DNA of 64,000 nucleotides from positions 425,563 through 489,562 of the forward strand of contig WGNF01000008.1 of the NCBI GenBank assembly GCA_016124615.1, read 5' to 3'. The notes under the pieces are model-generated. The model worked only from the letters and a program-made list of their open reading frames with translations, had not been told where the DNA came from and did not search any database. The DNA is from Paracoccaceae bacterium (GTDB lineage: Bacteria > Pseudomonadota > Alphaproteobacteria > Rhodobacterales > Rhodobacteraceae). Within the stretch, counting starts at the first letter, position 1. Each line of letters begins with the position of its first letter. A program made the translations under genes and the position numbers. This document shows positions 10,215-21,399 of this stretch, one piece after another.

Positions 10215-11267
10215 ATGGCCGCGATCACGCTTGAGGGCGTCGGCAAGACCTATGTCGGCGGTGTCACCGCCGTCCACGCCATCGACCTGGCCATCGCGGA
10301 TGGCGAATTCCTCGTGCTGGTCGGGCCTTCGGGCTGCGGCAAGTCCACCTTGCTGCGGATGCTGGCGGGGCTGGAACAGATCAGCCACGGCACGGTGAAG
10401 ATCGGCGACCGGGTGGTGAACGAGGTCGAGCCCGCCGACCGCGACATTGCGATGGTGTTCCAGAACTACGCGCTTTACCCCCATATGTCGGTGCGCCAGA
10501 ACCTTGCCTACGGCCTGAAAAACCGCGGCATGGGCAAGGACGACATCGCCCGGCGGGTCGCCGAGGCGGCAGGCATCCTTGAAATCGGCCCCTACCTTGA
10601 CCGCAAGCCGCGCGCCCTGTCGGGCGGCCAACGGCAGCGCGTCGCGATGGGCCGCGCCATCGTGCGTGAACCGGCGGTGTTCCTGTTCGACGAGCCGCTG
10701 TCGAACCTCGACGCCAAGCTACGCGTGCAGATGCGCGGCGAGATCAAGCAGTTGCAGGCGCGGCTGGGCACCACCTCGATCTACGTCACACATGACCAAC
10801 TGGAGGCGATGACGCTGGCGCATCGGCTGGTGGTGCTGAACGGCGGCCGGATCGAACAGGTCGGCACCCCGCTGGAGGTTTACCGCCGCCCCGCCTCGGC
10901 CTTCGTCGCGGCCTTCATCGGCTCGCCCGCGATGAACCTGCTGTCGGCAGAGGCAGCGGGCACGGTGGCCCGGATCGGCGCGACCACGGTGGCGCTGCCC
11001 GAGGCGGTGCCCGCCGGCAAGGTGACGCTGGGCCTGCGGCCCGAAGACGTCCATGTGGTGCGGCCGGAAACGGAAGGCGCGATCCCGCTGAAGGTCGCCT
11101 ATCTGGAAGAGCTTGGCGCGCAGCGGCTGGTGCATGGCCGGATCGAGGGGCAGACCTTCGTCTGCGCCCTGCCGCCGGATGGCGAGATCGGCGAGGTGCT
11201 ATGGCTGGCGCCCGAGCCGGGGGCGCTGCATCTGTTCGACGGCACGACGGGGCGCCGGATCAACTGA
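10215..11267 (+). CDS. ugpC: sn-glycerol-3-phosphate ABC transporter ATP-binding protein
   Basis: Walker [10 protein letters not shown], signature [14 protein letters not shown], Walker B VFLFDEP; abuts ugpE. Confidence 0.93.
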   Translation: MAAITLEGVGKTYVGGVTAVHAIDLAIADGEFLVLVGPSGCGKSTLLRMLAGLEQISHGTVKIGDRVVNEVEPADRDIAMVFQNYALYPHMSVRQNLAYGLKNRGMGKDDIARRVAEAAGILEIGPYLDRKPRALSGGQRQRVAMGRAIVREPAVFLFDEPLSNLDAKLRVQMRGEIKQLQARLGTTSIYVTHDQLEAMTLAHRLVVLNGGRIEQVGTPLEVYRRPASAFVAAFIGSPAMNLLSAEAAGTVARIGATTVALPEAVPAGKVTLGLRPEDVHVVRPETEGAIPLKVAYLEELGAQRLVHGRIEGQTFVCALPPDGEIGEVLWLAPEPGALHLFDGTTGRRIN

Positions 11268-11286
11268 TGCCGCGCCGGGTGGCGTA

Positions 11287-11322
11287 GCGGGGGCGTCGCG
11301 CCCCCGCAGGATATTTCAGAAG
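11287..11322. repeat. Dispersed intergenic hairpin + GGATATTT element, copy b
   Basis: GCGGGGGCG-tcg-CGCCCCCGC (9-bp stem) followed by AGGATATTTCAGAA; lies between convergent ugpC and xseA. Confidence 0.6.
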
Positions 11323-11323
11323 A

Positions 11324-12865
11324 TCAGAACAGGCTGCCCTGCATCGGCGGATCACCCGGTTTTTGCTTGCGCGTCGGGCGGGCGCCGAGGGTGAGGCGGC
11401 CATCCTGAAACTCGACTTCCAGCGTGGCGGCGGTTTCGGCGGCGGCTTTCGTGGTCAGCACGGTGCCTTCGGCGCGCACCACGGCAAAGCCGCGTTTCAG
11501 GGTTTCGGTGTAGCCAAGGGTCTGCCGCATCCGGTCGAGGCCATCAAGGCGGGCGCGCCAGCCCTCGGCCTGCGCCGTGGCGGCGCGGGCAAGGCGGGCG
11601 GTCAGCGCGTCGAAATCCTTGCGATGCTCGGCCGTGCCGCGGGCCAGCATCACTGGCTGAAGCCGGGCGCCAAGACGGGTCAGGTCGCGGCGACCCTGCG
11701 CCACCGGGCGGGCGAGCGCGGGGCCAAGGCGATCGGCGCGGGCCGCCAGCCGTTCACGCAAGCGGGCGGCAAGGTCGGCCAACAGGCGCGGGCGGATATG
11801 GGCGGCGCGCTCGGCAAAGGCGGTGCGCTTGCGGGCGGCGGTCTGGGCCAGCGCGTTGGGCAGGCGTTCCGACATCAGGTCCAGCCGCTGGCTGGCCGGG
11901 GCGGTCAGCGCCTCAAGCCGCGGCAGCGCGCGGGCCAGATCGCGCAGGCGCTGGCCGCGCCGGGTAAGACCCTGGCCGAGGGCGTGGCTTTGCCGGGCAG
12001 CGAAGGCATCCAGCGTGGCGATCAGCTCCAGCCGGACCGGCACCGCCAGTTCGGCGGCGGCGGTCGGCGTGGGGGCGCGCAGGTCGGCGACGAAGTCGAT
12101 CAGCGTGGTGTCGGTTTCATGCCCCACCGCCGAGATCAGCGGGATCGCCGAGGCGGCGGCGGCGCGCACGACCACTTCCTCGTTGAAGCCCCAGAGGTCT
12201 TCGAGGCTGCCGCCGCCACGGGCGACGATCAGCACATCGGGGCGCGGGATCGGGCCGCCGGGTTGAATCGCATTGAAGCCCGCGATGGCGGCGGCAACCT
12301 CGGGGGCGCAGTTCGCACCCTGCACCGCCACCGGCCAGATCAGCACATGGCGCGGAAAACGGTCGCGCAGACGGTGCAGGATATCGCGGATCACCGCGCC
12401 CGACGGCGAGGTGATGACGCCGATCACCCCCGGCAGGTAGGGGATCATCTGCTTGCGGGCGGTGTCGAACAGCCCCTCGGCCGCCAGCATCGCCTTGCGC
12501 TTTTCCAGCATCGCCATCAGCGCGCCCGCCCCGGCCGGGATCAGGTCGTCGACGATCAGCTGATACTTCGACTGGCCGGGAAAGGTGGTCAGGCGGCCGA
12601 TGGCGATCACCTCCATCCCCTCCTCGGGCTTGGCGGTCAGGCGGGCGGCCTGCCCCTTCCACGAGATCGCGGCGATGACGGAGCGGTCGTCCTTCAGGTC
12701 GAAGTAGAGGTGCCCCGAGGCCGGGCGCGACACCCGCCCCACCTCGCCGCGCACGCGGACATGGGCAAATTCGCCCTCGATTACCCGCTTCACCGCGCCG
12801 GACAGTTCCGAGACGGTGAATTCGGGCGCGTTGCCGCCGGAGTCGGTGTCGAGAAGGTCGGACAT
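11324..12865 (-). CDS. xseA: Exodeoxyribonuclease VII large subunit
   Basis: [44 protein letters not shown] and [17 protein letters not shown]. Confidence 0.95.
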   Translation of the reverse strand: MSDLLDTDSGGNAPEFTVSELSGAVKRVIEGEFAHVRVRGEVGRVSRPASGHLYFDLKDDRSVIAAISWKGQAARLTAKPEEGMEVIAIGRLTTFPGQSKYQLIVDDLIPAGAGALMAMLEKRKAMLAAEGLFDTARKQMIPYLPGVIGVITSPSGAVIRDILHRLRDRFPRHVLIWPVAVQGANCAPEVAAAIAGFNAIQPGGPIPRPDVLIVARGGGSLEDLWGFNEEVVVRAAAASAIPLISAVGHETDTTLIDFVADLRAPTPTAAAELAVPVRLELIATLDAFAARQSHALGQGLTRRGQRLRDLARALPRLEALTAPASQRLDLMSERLPNALAQTAARKRTAFAERAAHIRPRLLADLAARLRERLAARADRLGPALARPVAQGRRDLTRLGARLQPVMLARGTAEHRKDFDALTARLARAATAQAEGWRARLDGLDRMRQTLGYTETLKRGFAVVRAEGTVLTTKAAAETAATLEVEFQDGRLTLGARPTRKQKPGDPPMQGSLF

Positions 12866-12934
12866 GGGCGCTCGCTTGTGATCCGTGCCGGGTGACTTTA
12901 GAACGCCCGCAGATCAAGCGGAAGGGGACGGGGC

Positions 12935-14197
12935 ATGAACATCCTGGTGCTGGGCGGCGGCGGGCGCGAACATGCGCTGGCCTGGGCCATTTCGCAGAAC
13001 CCCAAATGCGACCGGCTGATCGTGGCGCCGGGCAATGCCGGGATCGCCGCGCTGGCCGAATGCGCCGACCTTGACGTGCTGGACGGCGCCGCTGTGGTGG
13101 CCTTCGCCGCCGAGAACGCGATCGACTTCGTGGTGATCGGGCCCGAGGCGCCGCTGGCGGCGGGGGTGGCGGATGCGCTGGCCGCGGCGGGCATCCTGGC
13201 CTTCGGGCCCTCGGCGGCGGCGGCGCGGCTGGAGGCGTCGAAAACCTTCACCAAGGAAGTCTGCGACGCCTGCGGCGCGCCGACCGCCGCTTGGGCACGG
13301 TTTACCGAGGCGGCACCGGCGGCGGCCTATATCCGGGCGCAGGGCGCGCCGATCGTGGTGAAGGCCGACGGGCTGGCGGCGGGCAAGGGCGTCGTCGTCG
13401 CCATGACCATCGACGAGGCCGTGGCGGCGGTGGAAGACATGTTCGGCGGCTCGCTGGGCGCGGCGGGCGCCGAGGTGGTGATCGAGGAGTTCATGGCGGG
13501 CGAAGAGGCCAGCTTCTTCGTACTCTGCGATGGCAAGACGGTGCTGCCGGTCGGCACGGCGCAGGACCACAAGCGGGTCGGCGACGGTGACACCGGGCCG
13601 AACACCGGCGGCATGGGCGCCTATTCCCCGGCGCCGGTGCTGACCGAGGCGCTGGTGCAACAGGCGCTGGCCGAGATCATCCGCCCGACGATGGCCGAGA
13701 TGGCGCGGCGGGGGACGCCTTACAAAGGCGTGCTTTACGCCGGGCTGATGATCGCGGATGGCCGGGCGCGGCTGGTGGAATACAACGTCCGTTTCGGCGA
13801 TCCGGAATGTCAGGTGCTGATGATGCGGCTGGGCGCGCAGGCGCTGGACCTGCTGCTGGCCTGCGCCGAGGGGCGGCTGGCCGGGGCCGCGGTGAACTGG
13901 GCCGACGATCATGCTTTGACGGTGGTGATGGCCGCCGATGGCTATCCGGGCACCTACGCGAAGGGCAGCGCGATCCGGGGGCTGCCGGCGTTGCCCGAGG
14001 ACTCATCGCACATGGTTTTCCATGCCGGAACGGCCGAACGGGCCGGGCTGGTGGTCGCCAACGGCGGCCGGGTGCTGAACGTCACCGCCCGTGGCGCGAG
14101 CCTGCGCGAGGCGCACGACCGGGCCTATGCGATGGTTGACGCGATCGACTGGCCGGAAGGCTTCTGCCGCCGCGATATCGGCTGGCGGGCGCTGTAG
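12935..14197 (+). CDS. purD: Phosphoribosylamine--glycine ligase
   Basis: [20 protein letters not shown]-grasp; [13 protein letters not shown]. Confidence 0.97.
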   Translation: MNILVLGGGGREHALAWAISQNPKCDRLIVAPGNAGIAALAECADLDVLDGAAVVAFAAENAIDFVVIGPEAPLAAGVADALAAAGILAFGPSAAAARLEASKTFTKEVCDACGAPTAAWARFTEAAPAAAYIRAQGAPIVVKADGLAAGKGVVVAMTIDEAVAAVEDMFGGSLGAAGAEVVIEEFMAGEEASFFVLCDGKTVLPVGTAQDHKRVGDGDTGPNTGGMGAYSPAPVLTEALVQQALAEIIRPTMAEMARRGTPYKGVLYAGLMIADGRARLVEYNVRFGDPECQVLMMRLGAQALDLLLACAEGRLAGAAVNWADDHALTVVMAADGYPGTYAKGSAIRGLPALPEDSSHMVFHAGTAERAGLVVANGGRVLNVTARGASLREAHDRAYAMVDAIDWPEGFCRRDIGWRAL

Positions 14198-14413
14198 GCG
14201 GCGTAGGCGCAACCGCCCATTGCCGGATCGCGACGCCCGGAACCCGGATGCGGTCGGCAAAGCCGCGCCCGCAGGGGGCTGCGCGCCAGATGCAGCTTGA
14301 CGGGAATTCCCCGGTTGGGGCCTAGTTGGCCCAGCCAGACCCCGGACCGCGACGGAGTCGCGCGGCCATCGCCACGTCATCTTGTTCTGCATTCGAGGAA
14401 GAGGAGAAGGCGC

Positions 14414-14806
14414 ATGGCGCCAGAATATGATGCCAGCCCGGCAATGTTTCGCAACAATCCGATCGGGTTCATCGTCGCGGTCATCCTGATCCCGGTCGGG
14501 GTCGGGGCGGTGATCCTGATCTACTGGTATTTGAAGGCGCACGCCACGCGGATGACGATCTCGGGCAATGCGCTGCACATTTCCCGCGGGCTGTTCAGCA
14601 AGGAAAACATCGACATCGATGCGCGCAAGATCCGCACGGTCACGGTCAAGCAGAGCTTCTGGCAGCGCATCTTCGACGTCGGCATGATCGAGATTTTCAC
14701 CGGCGGCGACGACGCGGAATGCACGTTGATGGGGATGCCCTACCCCAACAAGGTGCGCGAACTGGTCAAGAGCCGCGCGCTCGACCCCGACCGGGCCGAG
14801 CGCTAG
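14414..14806 (+). CDS. PH (bPH2/YdbS-like) domain-containing membrane protein
   Basis: N-terminal TM helix then LHISRGLFSKENIDIDARKIRTVTVKQSFWQRIFDVG pattern. Confidence 0.75.
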   Translation: MAPEYDASPAMFRNNPIGFIVAVILIPVGVGAVILIYWYLKAHATRMTISGNALHISRGLFSKENIDIDARKIRTVTVKQSFWQRIFDVGMIEIFTGGDDAECTLMGMPYPNKVRELVKSRALDPDRAER

Positions 14807-14813
14807 GTCTGGC

Positions 14814-14831
14814 GGCGCCCCGAGGGGCGCC
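14814..14831. terminator. Hairpin between convergent genes, possible terminator
   Basis: GGCGCCCC-GA-GGGGCGCC; no T-tract. Confidence 0.4.
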
Positions 14832-14851
14832 CGCCGAACATCGCTGCGGGA

Positions 14852-15856
14852 TCAGGCGCCGAAATATGTGCGCGCCAGTACCGCCATGATCTCGGCATAG
14901 CCGCGCACCATTTCCAGCGGCACCCCGCTGCCGGTGAACTGGCCGTCGACCCGCACATGTTCGTAAACGCCGTCCTTGGTGGCGCGGCCGCTGTTTTTCA
15001 GCTTCACCACGCCGGTAATGCCGTCAACCTTGGCAAAGGGGTCGGCCGCCGCGAAGGGGTCGCCGCCGCCCACGCCGGGCAGCACCAGGTTGAGGTCGTA
15101 TTCCTGCTGCCAGTCGCTGCCCGCGGCGGCATCGACCAGCGGCATGTTGCCCTCGATCTTGAAGGCCTTGTCGCCGCATTTCACATCCAGCTTCATCTGC
15201 CAGGCGCTGTTGGCGTAGGCGTAGATCGCATCGCCCGTCCAGCTGCAGGCGGCGCTGTCACGCTGGCCGACATCGGGCACCGTGAAGCCGTCGAAGCGGA
15301 CCGAGTCGATCTGCGTGTTGTAGGTCACGGCGGTGGTGCCTGTCGCCGTCTGTTGCAGGTTCTTGATCAGGTCGGCGCCCAGTGCCGTGGCCGATTGCGA
15401 CGGATGTTCGGGCTTCAGGATCAGCCCGCCCTTGAAGCTGCTGTTCTGCGCCGGGGCCGAGCCCGCGCGCAGGTAATTCGCCAGCATCGTGGTCGCGTCG
15501 GTATAGCCGTCCTGCTTGGCCACCACGGTATAGCCGCCCGAATAGCTGACGCGCGGCAGGCTCTGGCTGGGGTTGTTCGGGTTCTTGATGCTGCCGCTGC
15601 CGCTCAGCGCGCAGGCCTGGTCGATCCGGCTCAGCCCGAGCCAGGCGCTGGCGCCCGCCGAGCACAGCAGATCGAACGCGGTGGTGCCGCTGCGATCGTC
15701 GATCGTGCTCTTGAAGGCGTCCTTCTGGTCGGCCGAGAACAGCGACGGCTGGTTGATGTCGATCGCCAGGGTCACGGTTTCGTCGTCCGCAAGGCTGGCG
15801 CCCGCCGTTCCGGTGACACAGAGGAGGGCAAGAATCGAAAGGGAGTGCTTCAACAT
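14852..15856 (-). CDS. Uncharacterised secreted protein (DUF3108-like size class, family not recognised)
   Basis: Signal peptide MLKHSLSILALLCVTGTAGASLA; intact 334-aa ORF. Confidence 0.7.
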   Translation of the reverse strand: MLKHSLSILALLCVTGTAGASLADDETVTLAIDINQPSLFSADQKDAFKSTIDDRSGTTAFDLLCSAGASAWLGLSRIDQACALSGSGSIKNPNNPSQSLPRVSYSGGYTVVAKQDGYTDATTMLANYLRAGSAPAQNSSFKGGLILKPEHPSQSATALGADLIKNLQQTATGTTAVTYNTQIDSVRFDGFTVPDVGQRDSAACSWTGDAIYAYANSAWQMKLDVKCGDKAFKIEGNMPLVDAAAGSDWQQEYDLNLVLPGVGGGDPFAAADPFAKVDGITGVVKLKNSGRATKDGVYEHVRVDGQFTGSGVPLEMVRGYAEIMAVLARTYFGA

Positions 15857-16116
15857 GGCATTGCGTCCTTCCTACGGGATTGGGCCCGGCCGCGGGGCGC
15901 GGACGGGAAGCAAAGTCGGTTTTTGGGATCTGCTGGCAGGCTAATAATTCGGCATTCTAGAAATGAAACGGTAGGCAGCGTCCGGTTGCAAATCAAGCCA
16001 ATTCTTGGCGCAGGCCTTGCGACCCGGTGTCGGCGCGCGGTGCGGCGGCCCGTGCTTTGACAGCCCTGCGGGGGCATGCAATGTCTGGCTGTGGCAGGGC
16101 TCAGCGGCAGGAAGTG

Positions 16117-17748
16117 ATGATGCAGGATTGGTGGCGTGGCGCGGTGATTTACCAGATCTACCCGCGGTCGTTTCAGGATGACTCGGGCGATGGCATCGGT
16201 GACCTTGCGGGCATCACGCGGCGTCTGGATCACGTCGCATCGCTGGGCGTCGATGCGATCTGGCTGTCGCCGGTCTTCCCCTCGCCGATGGCCGACATGG
16301 GCTATGACGTGTCGGATTATACCGACATCGACCCGCTGTTCGGCACCCTGGCCGATTTCGACGCGCTGGTGGCGCGGGCCCATGATCTGGGCCTGAGGGT
16401 GATCGTCGATCAGGTGCTGTCGCACACTTCCGACCGCCATCCCTGGTTCGCCGAAAGCCGGGCCGACACCACCAACCCGCGCGCCGACTGGTATGTCTGG
16501 GCCGATCCGCAGCCGGATGGCACGCCGCCGAACAACTGGCCCTCGCATTTCGGCGGCCCGGCGTGGGAGTGGGACACGCGGCGGCGGCAGTATTACCTGC
16601 ACAATTTCCTCGCCAGCCAGCCCGACCTGAACTTTCAGCAACCCGCCGTGCAGGATGCGCTGCTCGACACGATGCGGTTTTGGCTGGATCGGGGGGTGGA
16701 CGGCTTCCGGCTCGACACGGTGAACTATTACTTCTGCGATGCCAAACTGCGGTCGAACCCGCCGCTGGCCCAGAAAGACGGGCGGCCGACGGTCAACCCC
16801 TACGACATGCAGGACCATGTCCATTCCAAGACGCAGCCGGAAAACATCGGCTTTCTCAAGCGGATGCGCGCGTTGACCGACCAGTATGGCGGGCGCGCGA
16901 TGGTCGGCGAGGTCGGGGAAAGCCAGCGCGCGTTGCAGGTGATGGAGGCCTATACCCGCGGCTGCGACCGGCTGCACATGGCCTATTCGTTCGAGATGCT
17001 GGGCCCGGCCTTCACCGCCGCACATTTCCGCCAGCAGATCGAGGGCTTCTTTGCCGGGGCGCCGGATGGCTGGCCGTGGTGGAGCTTTTCCAACCACGAC
17101 GTGATCCGCCATGTCAGCCGCTGGGCACCCGCCGCCGCCAGCCCCGAGGCGATGGCCCGGCTGGCCATCGCGATGCTGGTCGGTTTCGAGGGCACGATCG
17201 GGCTTTATCAGGGCGAGGAGCTGGGCCAGACCGAGACCGAACTGGCCTATGAAGAGCTGACCGATCCGCCGGGGCTGAAATTCTGGCCAGAGAACAAGGG
17301 CCGCGATGGCTGCCGCACGCCGATGGTCTGGGACCACGCGGCCACGAATGCGGGATTTTCCGCCGCCCGGCCCTGGCTGCCGGTGAAGCCGCCGCAGGCG
17401 GCCCGCGCGGTGGACCTGCAAGAGGGCGACCCCGCCTCGGTGCTGGCGGCCTATCGCGCCGCACTGGCCTTCCGGCGGGCGGAACCCGTGCTGCGCGAGG
17501 GCCGTACCAGGTTCATCGACCTGCCGGAGCCGGTGCTGGCCTTCCACCGCACCGGCCCGGACCGCACGATCAGCTGCGTCTACAACCTCTCGCCCGCGCC
17601 GGTGACGCTGCACCTGCGCGGCGCGGCCGCGGGCGTCGGCCCCGCGGCGGCGGTTCTGGCGGGCGGCGGGCGGCTTTCGCTGGGCCCGAACGGCTATGGC
17701 TTCTTCGCCAGCGCGGCAGGGGCCGAACCGGTGTTGAGCGGCGCCTAG
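16117..17748 (+). CDS. GH13 alpha-glucosidase / oligo-1,6-glucosidase-like
   Basis: MQDWWRGAVIYQIYPRSFQDD; DGFRLDTVNYY; FSNHDVIRHVSRW. Confidence 0.92.
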   Translation: MMQDWWRGAVIYQIYPRSFQDDSGDGIGDLAGITRRLDHVASLGVDAIWLSPVFPSPMADMGYDVSDYTDIDPLFGTLADFDALVARAHDLGLRVIVDQVLSHTSDRHPWFAESRADTTNPRADWYVWADPQPDGTPPNNWPSHFGGPAWEWDTRRRQYYLHNFLASQPDLNFQQPAVQDALLDTMRFWLDRGVDGFRLDTVNYYFCDAKLRSNPPLAQKDGRPTVNPYDMQDHVHSKTQPENIGFLKRMRALTDQYGGRAMVGEVGESQRALQVMEAYTRGCDRLHMAYSFEMLGPAFTAAHFRQQIEGFFAGAPDGWPWWSFSNHDVIRHVSRWAPAAASPEAMARLAIAMLVGFEGTIGLYQGEELGQTETELAYEELTDPPGLKFWPENKGRDGCRTPMVWDHAATNAGFSAARPWLPVKPPQAARAVDLQEGDPASVLAAYRAALAFRRAEPVLREGRTRFIDLPEPVLAFHRTGPDRTISCVYNLSPAPVTLHLRGAAAGVGPAAAVLAGGGRLSLGPNGYGFFASAAGAEPVLSGA

Positions 17749-17774
17749 GACGAGGCGCGCCGATGCCCGCGGGC

Positions 17775-18908
17775 TCACGGTGCCGCCCCGTTGGTCAGCC
17801 GTCGCGGCGCCACGTTCAGCCCCGGATCGGGCGCTGATGTGTCGAGGGTGACGGTCGCGGCCGGCGCCATGCGCCGATCGGCCTCTGCCTGGGGTGGCTC
17901 GCCCTCTTCCTCCGGGTCTGGCGTGTAGGCGGTGGCCCGCGCGCGGCCCTGCGACTTGGAGAAATAAAGCGCGCGATCGGCGTCGCTGAGCAGGCGGCCG
18001 GGGCGCGGGCGGGGGTAGAGCGTCGAGACCGTCATGCCGATGCTGGCCGAGACGCGGCAGGACTGGCCGCGATAGTCGATCGGCTCTGACAGCCGCGCGA
18101 TGATGCGCTGCGCGACCGGGCCCAGCGGGTCGGTCTGCGCGATGCCGGGCAGGATCAGCACGAATTCATCGCCGCCGACACGGGCGACAAGATCGCCGAC
18201 GCGGGTTTCATCGCGCAGCACGCGCGCCACGATCTGCAATACGGCATCGCCCGCCGCATGGCCGAAGGTGTCGTTGACCTGCTTGAAGAAATCGAGATCG
18301 ACATGCATCAGGCCGAAGGGCGTCGCATCGGCGATCAACCGGTCCACCGCCTGATCCATCGCACGACGGTTGGCAAGGCCGGTCAACGTGTCGGTCAGCG
18401 CCTGTTCCTCGGCGGCGGCCTTGGCCTGTTGCAGGCGGCGGTTCAGCTCATGCAGTTCCTGCATCACCGCCGATTTCGCCTCGGCCAGATAGAGCATCTC
18501 GACCGTCAGGTCGGTCGGGGCAAAGTCGGAATCGGTCAGGTGGTGGGCGCGGACCGCATCGGCCACCTCGATGCCGAACGACAGGTTGACCAGCGCGCCC
18601 TGCCCTGCGGCCAGCGGAACGGTGATGCCGCGAAACCCGGTGCCGGGCGGGGGGCGCAGCAGCAGGTGCAGGCGCGCGCCGGACAGGCGCTGCAATTCCG
18701 CCATCCCCGGCGCGGCGGCAGGGCGGCGGATGGTGAACAGGTCGAAGAACGGCATCCCCACCGGATCGTCGGGCAGAAGCTTGCGCAGCGTCGGGCCGAC
18801 CGCCCTGATCAGGCCCGACGGCAGAACCCAGAGGAACATCGGCATCAGCCGCGCAAGACAGGCAATGTCGAGGCTGGGCAGATCGGGCGGCAGGTCCGTG
18901 GCAAGCAT
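17775..18908 (-). CDS. Diguanylate cyclase with HNOBA-like N-terminal domain
   Basis: GGDEF in RVGDLVARVGGDEF with RxxD I-site; N-terminal FLWVLPSGLIRAVGPTLRKLLPD...FFDLFTIRRP resembles H-NOX-associated domain; 2 nt from the H-NOX gene. Confidence 0.85.
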   Translation of the reverse strand: MLATDLPPDLPSLDIACLARLMPMFLWVLPSGLIRAVGPTLRKLLPDDPVGMPFFDLFTIRRPAAAPGMAELQRLSGARLHLLLRPPPGTGFRGITVPLAAGQGALVNLSFGIEVADAVRAHHLTDSDFAPTDLTVEMLYLAEAKSAVMQELHELNRRLQQAKAAAEEQALTDTLTGLANRRAMDQAVDRLIADATPFGLMHVDLDFFKQVNDTFGHAAGDAVLQIVARVLRDETRVGDLVARVGGDEFVLILPGIAQTDPLGPVAQRIIARLSEPIDYRGQSCRVSASIGMTVSTLYPRPRPGRLLSDADRALYFSKSQGRARATAYTPDPEEEGEPPQAEADRRMAPAATVTLDTSAPDPGLNVAPRRLTNGAAP

Positions 18909-18910
18909 CC

Positions 18911-19498
18911 TCAGCCCCCGCGCGTGGCAAGGGCGAAGGGGCGACCGGCGGCAAAGCTTGGTTCCAGCAGGTCGATGGTGATGGTTTCCACCCCGTCCTG
19001 CGTGCCGGTGTGGTCCAGCAGCGCCAGCGCGCCGTAATCGTCGGCCATCGCCCGCAGCACGCCGACCATGACATGGCCATAGCCCGGACGGGGGCCACGG
19101 CAGGCCAGAGTGAACTGCCGGTCGGACCGGGCGGAAAGTTGCAGTTGCGGCAGGTCGAGGTCGGGCACGGCGAGGCGGCCGCGGCCGGGCAGATCGTCGA
19201 GCGAATGCAGGAAATCGACAAAGCTGACGCCGCCGAAGCGCAGCAGACGCCGCAACGCCTCGCGGTTCGGGTGCGAGACGAGGTAGGTGCCAAGGTCTTC
19301 CAGCAGCGCGTCGCGCGGGCGGCGAAGCTGGCTGGCGGCCGCGTCGATCACCGCGTCGGTCAGGGCATCGTCGTAGTCCAGCATCGCCTCAAAATCGTCG
19401 AAGCCCAGCCGGGCGGCCGTCGCGACCCGGCGCCAGAGCACCGGCCCGTAGGTATCGGTCAGAAAGCTCTGAATCGAGCGGTTGATGAGGCCGTGCAT
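18911..19498 (-). CDS. H-NOX (heme NO/O2-binding) domain protein
   Basis: MHGLINRSIQSFLTDTYGPVLW...; FVDFLHSLDDLPGR aligns with the proximal-His region; co-operonic with a GGDEF protein. Confidence 0.88.
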   Translation of the reverse strand: MHGLINRSIQSFLTDTYGPVLWRRVATAARLGFDDFEAMLDYDDALTDAVIDAAASQLRRPRDALLEDLGTYLVSHPNREALRRLLRFGGVSFVDFLHSLDDLPGRGRLAVPDLDLPQLQLSARSDRQFTLACRGPRPGYGHVMVGVLRAMADDYGALALLDHTGTQDGVETITIDLLEPSFAAGRPFALATRGG

Positions 19499-19556
19499 GA
19501 GACCGTTCCTTGCTCACTGCGGCGAGACTAGGACACGGTCGTTAACAAGTGGCTTA

Positions 19557-21326
19557 TCAGGGCCAGGGCCGGATCATAATCTGATGGGCCCCGATCGTCA
19601 GCGCATTGATCCGCGCGGGCGCCAGCGGTGCGGCGCCATCGAGCACGGCGGCCAGCACCTCGGCGGCGTCCTCGGGCGGGGTGGCGGGCGTCCCGAGGTC
19701 GGCAGTGTCGAGCCGGACATAGCCCAGCAGCGGGTCGATGATCGCGGCGTCGGCGCGCAGCGCCCCGGTTGGCGCGCGATAGAGCAGGATCGCCTGCGGC
19801 CCGCCGCGATCGGGCAGGAAGCTGCCCGACACCAGCACGCAGCCCGGCCGCCCGTCGGGCAGGCTGCGGCCGCAGGCGTCAAGCCAGGCGCGCAGATCGC
19901 CGGGATTGGCGCGGCCCAGCAGGGCATCCAGCAGCGGATCCGGCGTACCTGCGGGCTGCGCGGGGCGCAGCGGCAGGCGGGCGCGCAGCGCGCGCCGCAG
20001 CGCCACCACCGACTCGTCGCGGCTTTCGGGCGTGGCGGCTGCGGCGGCCGTCAGCCGCGCCTGCAGCGCCTCTTGCCCCGGTTGCGCCGCCAGCGCCGTC
20101 AACTGCGCCAGCGTCGCCGCCCCGGCCAGACCCCAGTCGTTGCGCATCGCCGCAAGGTCGAGATCACCCACCCCGAGCCGCCCCGAGGTGTAGCGCACAA
20201 GCTGGCTGGTGGCCGAGATGCGCTGCGCATCCAGCAGCGGCGTGAAGGTCAGCGCGGTTCCGGCCAGCACTGCCAGCGCCATCGTGCCGTTGCCGCGGCG
20301 GATGCGCGCGGCCCACCCCTCGCCGCCCAGCACCGCCACCGCATAGATCACGCCGTAGCCGAGCATCGTCACCGCCACCAGCGCCGAGGCGATGCGCGGC
20401 GGCGTCCAGCCGTATTGCGCCACCCGCAGCCAGACCCCGGCCGCGCCAAGTGCCGCAAGCAGCGGCAGGATCAGCGCAAGCCCTTGCGTCGCGCGCACCA
20501 TCACCGGCGCACGGACCGCCTCGGCCTCCCCCTCACCCAGCGCGGTCGAGACCAGCAGGGCGGCGCCGACCGCCATCGCCAGCAGCGTCTGCGCCGAGGA
20601 AAAGCGGCCGTAGAAGGTCGACAACCCGTGAATCGGCAGCGCGATCAGGAACAGCACCGACACCGCCAGCACCACCGGCACCAGAAGCCGCAACAGCCGC
20701 AGCGCCAGATCGGGCGAGACGTAGTCGGTCAACTCGTTCACCACCGCGATGGCAAGGCCAAGCACCGCCCCGGTCAGGCCCCAGGACACACCCGGTCGCG
20801 CGATCAGGTCGGCGATCACGCTGACCCCGGCCAGGTTCAGCAGCGCATCGCTGAGGTAGACGAGAATCCAGATCACCGCGACGAAAATCCAGGCGGCGGC
20901 GATGCGGACCACGATGCTCCACGATTGCGCGAACAGGGTCGGGTAGTCGAGCCATCCGCGCCCGGCCCCGGCGATCAGATAGGGCAAGGGCAGCATAGCG
21001 ATCAGCAGCGCCGCCGCCATCCGCTCGGTTCCCGACAGAAAGTCGGGCACCTGTGCGAACCGCAGACTGGCCCAGGTCATCAGCAGTGCCACCGCGACCG
21101 CCAGCGCCAGCGCCGAGGCCATCGCCCGTGGCAGTGACAGCGGCCCGGCCAGCGACAGCGTCGCGCCGAAGAACACCGTCGAAAGCACGGCGCCGAACAG
21201 ATAGACCTGCGGATGCAGGCCCATCAGATCGCGGTGCTGCACCAGCCACCAGAGCGACAGACCCGCCATCGCGCCGATCACGGCGAGCGTTCCGCGCGCC
21301 AGAAATGCCTGTCCGAACCGCTTCAT
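19557..21326 (-). CDS. DUF4153 domain-containing membrane protein
   Basis: Multiple TM helices and DUF4153-like pattern, followed by a soluble C-terminal region. Confidence 0.75.
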   Translation of the reverse strand: MKRFGQAFLARGTLAVIGAMAGLSLWWLVQHRDLMGLHPQVYLFGAVLSTVFFGATLSLAGPLSLPRAMASALALAVAVALLMTWASLRFAQVPDFLSGTERMAAALLIAMLPLPYLIAGAGRGWLDYPTLFAQSWSIVVRIAAAWIFVAVIWILVYLSDALLNLAGVSVIADLIARPGVSWGLTGAVLGLAIAVVNELTDYVSPDLALRLLRLLVPVVLAVSVLFLIALPIHGLSTFYGRFSSAQTLLAMAVGAALLVSTALGEGEAEAVRAPVMVRATQGLALILPLLAALGAAGVWLRVAQYGWTPPRIASALVAVTMLGYGVIYAVAVLGGEGWAARIRRGNGTMALAVLAGTALTFTPLLDAQRISATSQLVRYTSGRLGVGDLDLAAMRNDWGLAGAATLAQLTALAAQPGQEALQARLTAAAAATPESRDESVVALRRALRARLPLRPAQPAGTPDPLLDALLGRANPGDLRAWLDACGRSLPDGRPGCVLVSGSFLPDRGGPQAILLYRAPTGALRADAAIIDPLLGYVRLDTADLGTPATPPEDAAEVLAAVLDGAAPLAPARINALTIGAHQIMIRPWP

Positions 21327-21399
21327 GCGCGCCTTCTTTCGTCTGCTCGCGCAGAGCCTACAAAGCGCGGGGCCCGAGCGCCAGAGCCCGATTGCCGCC

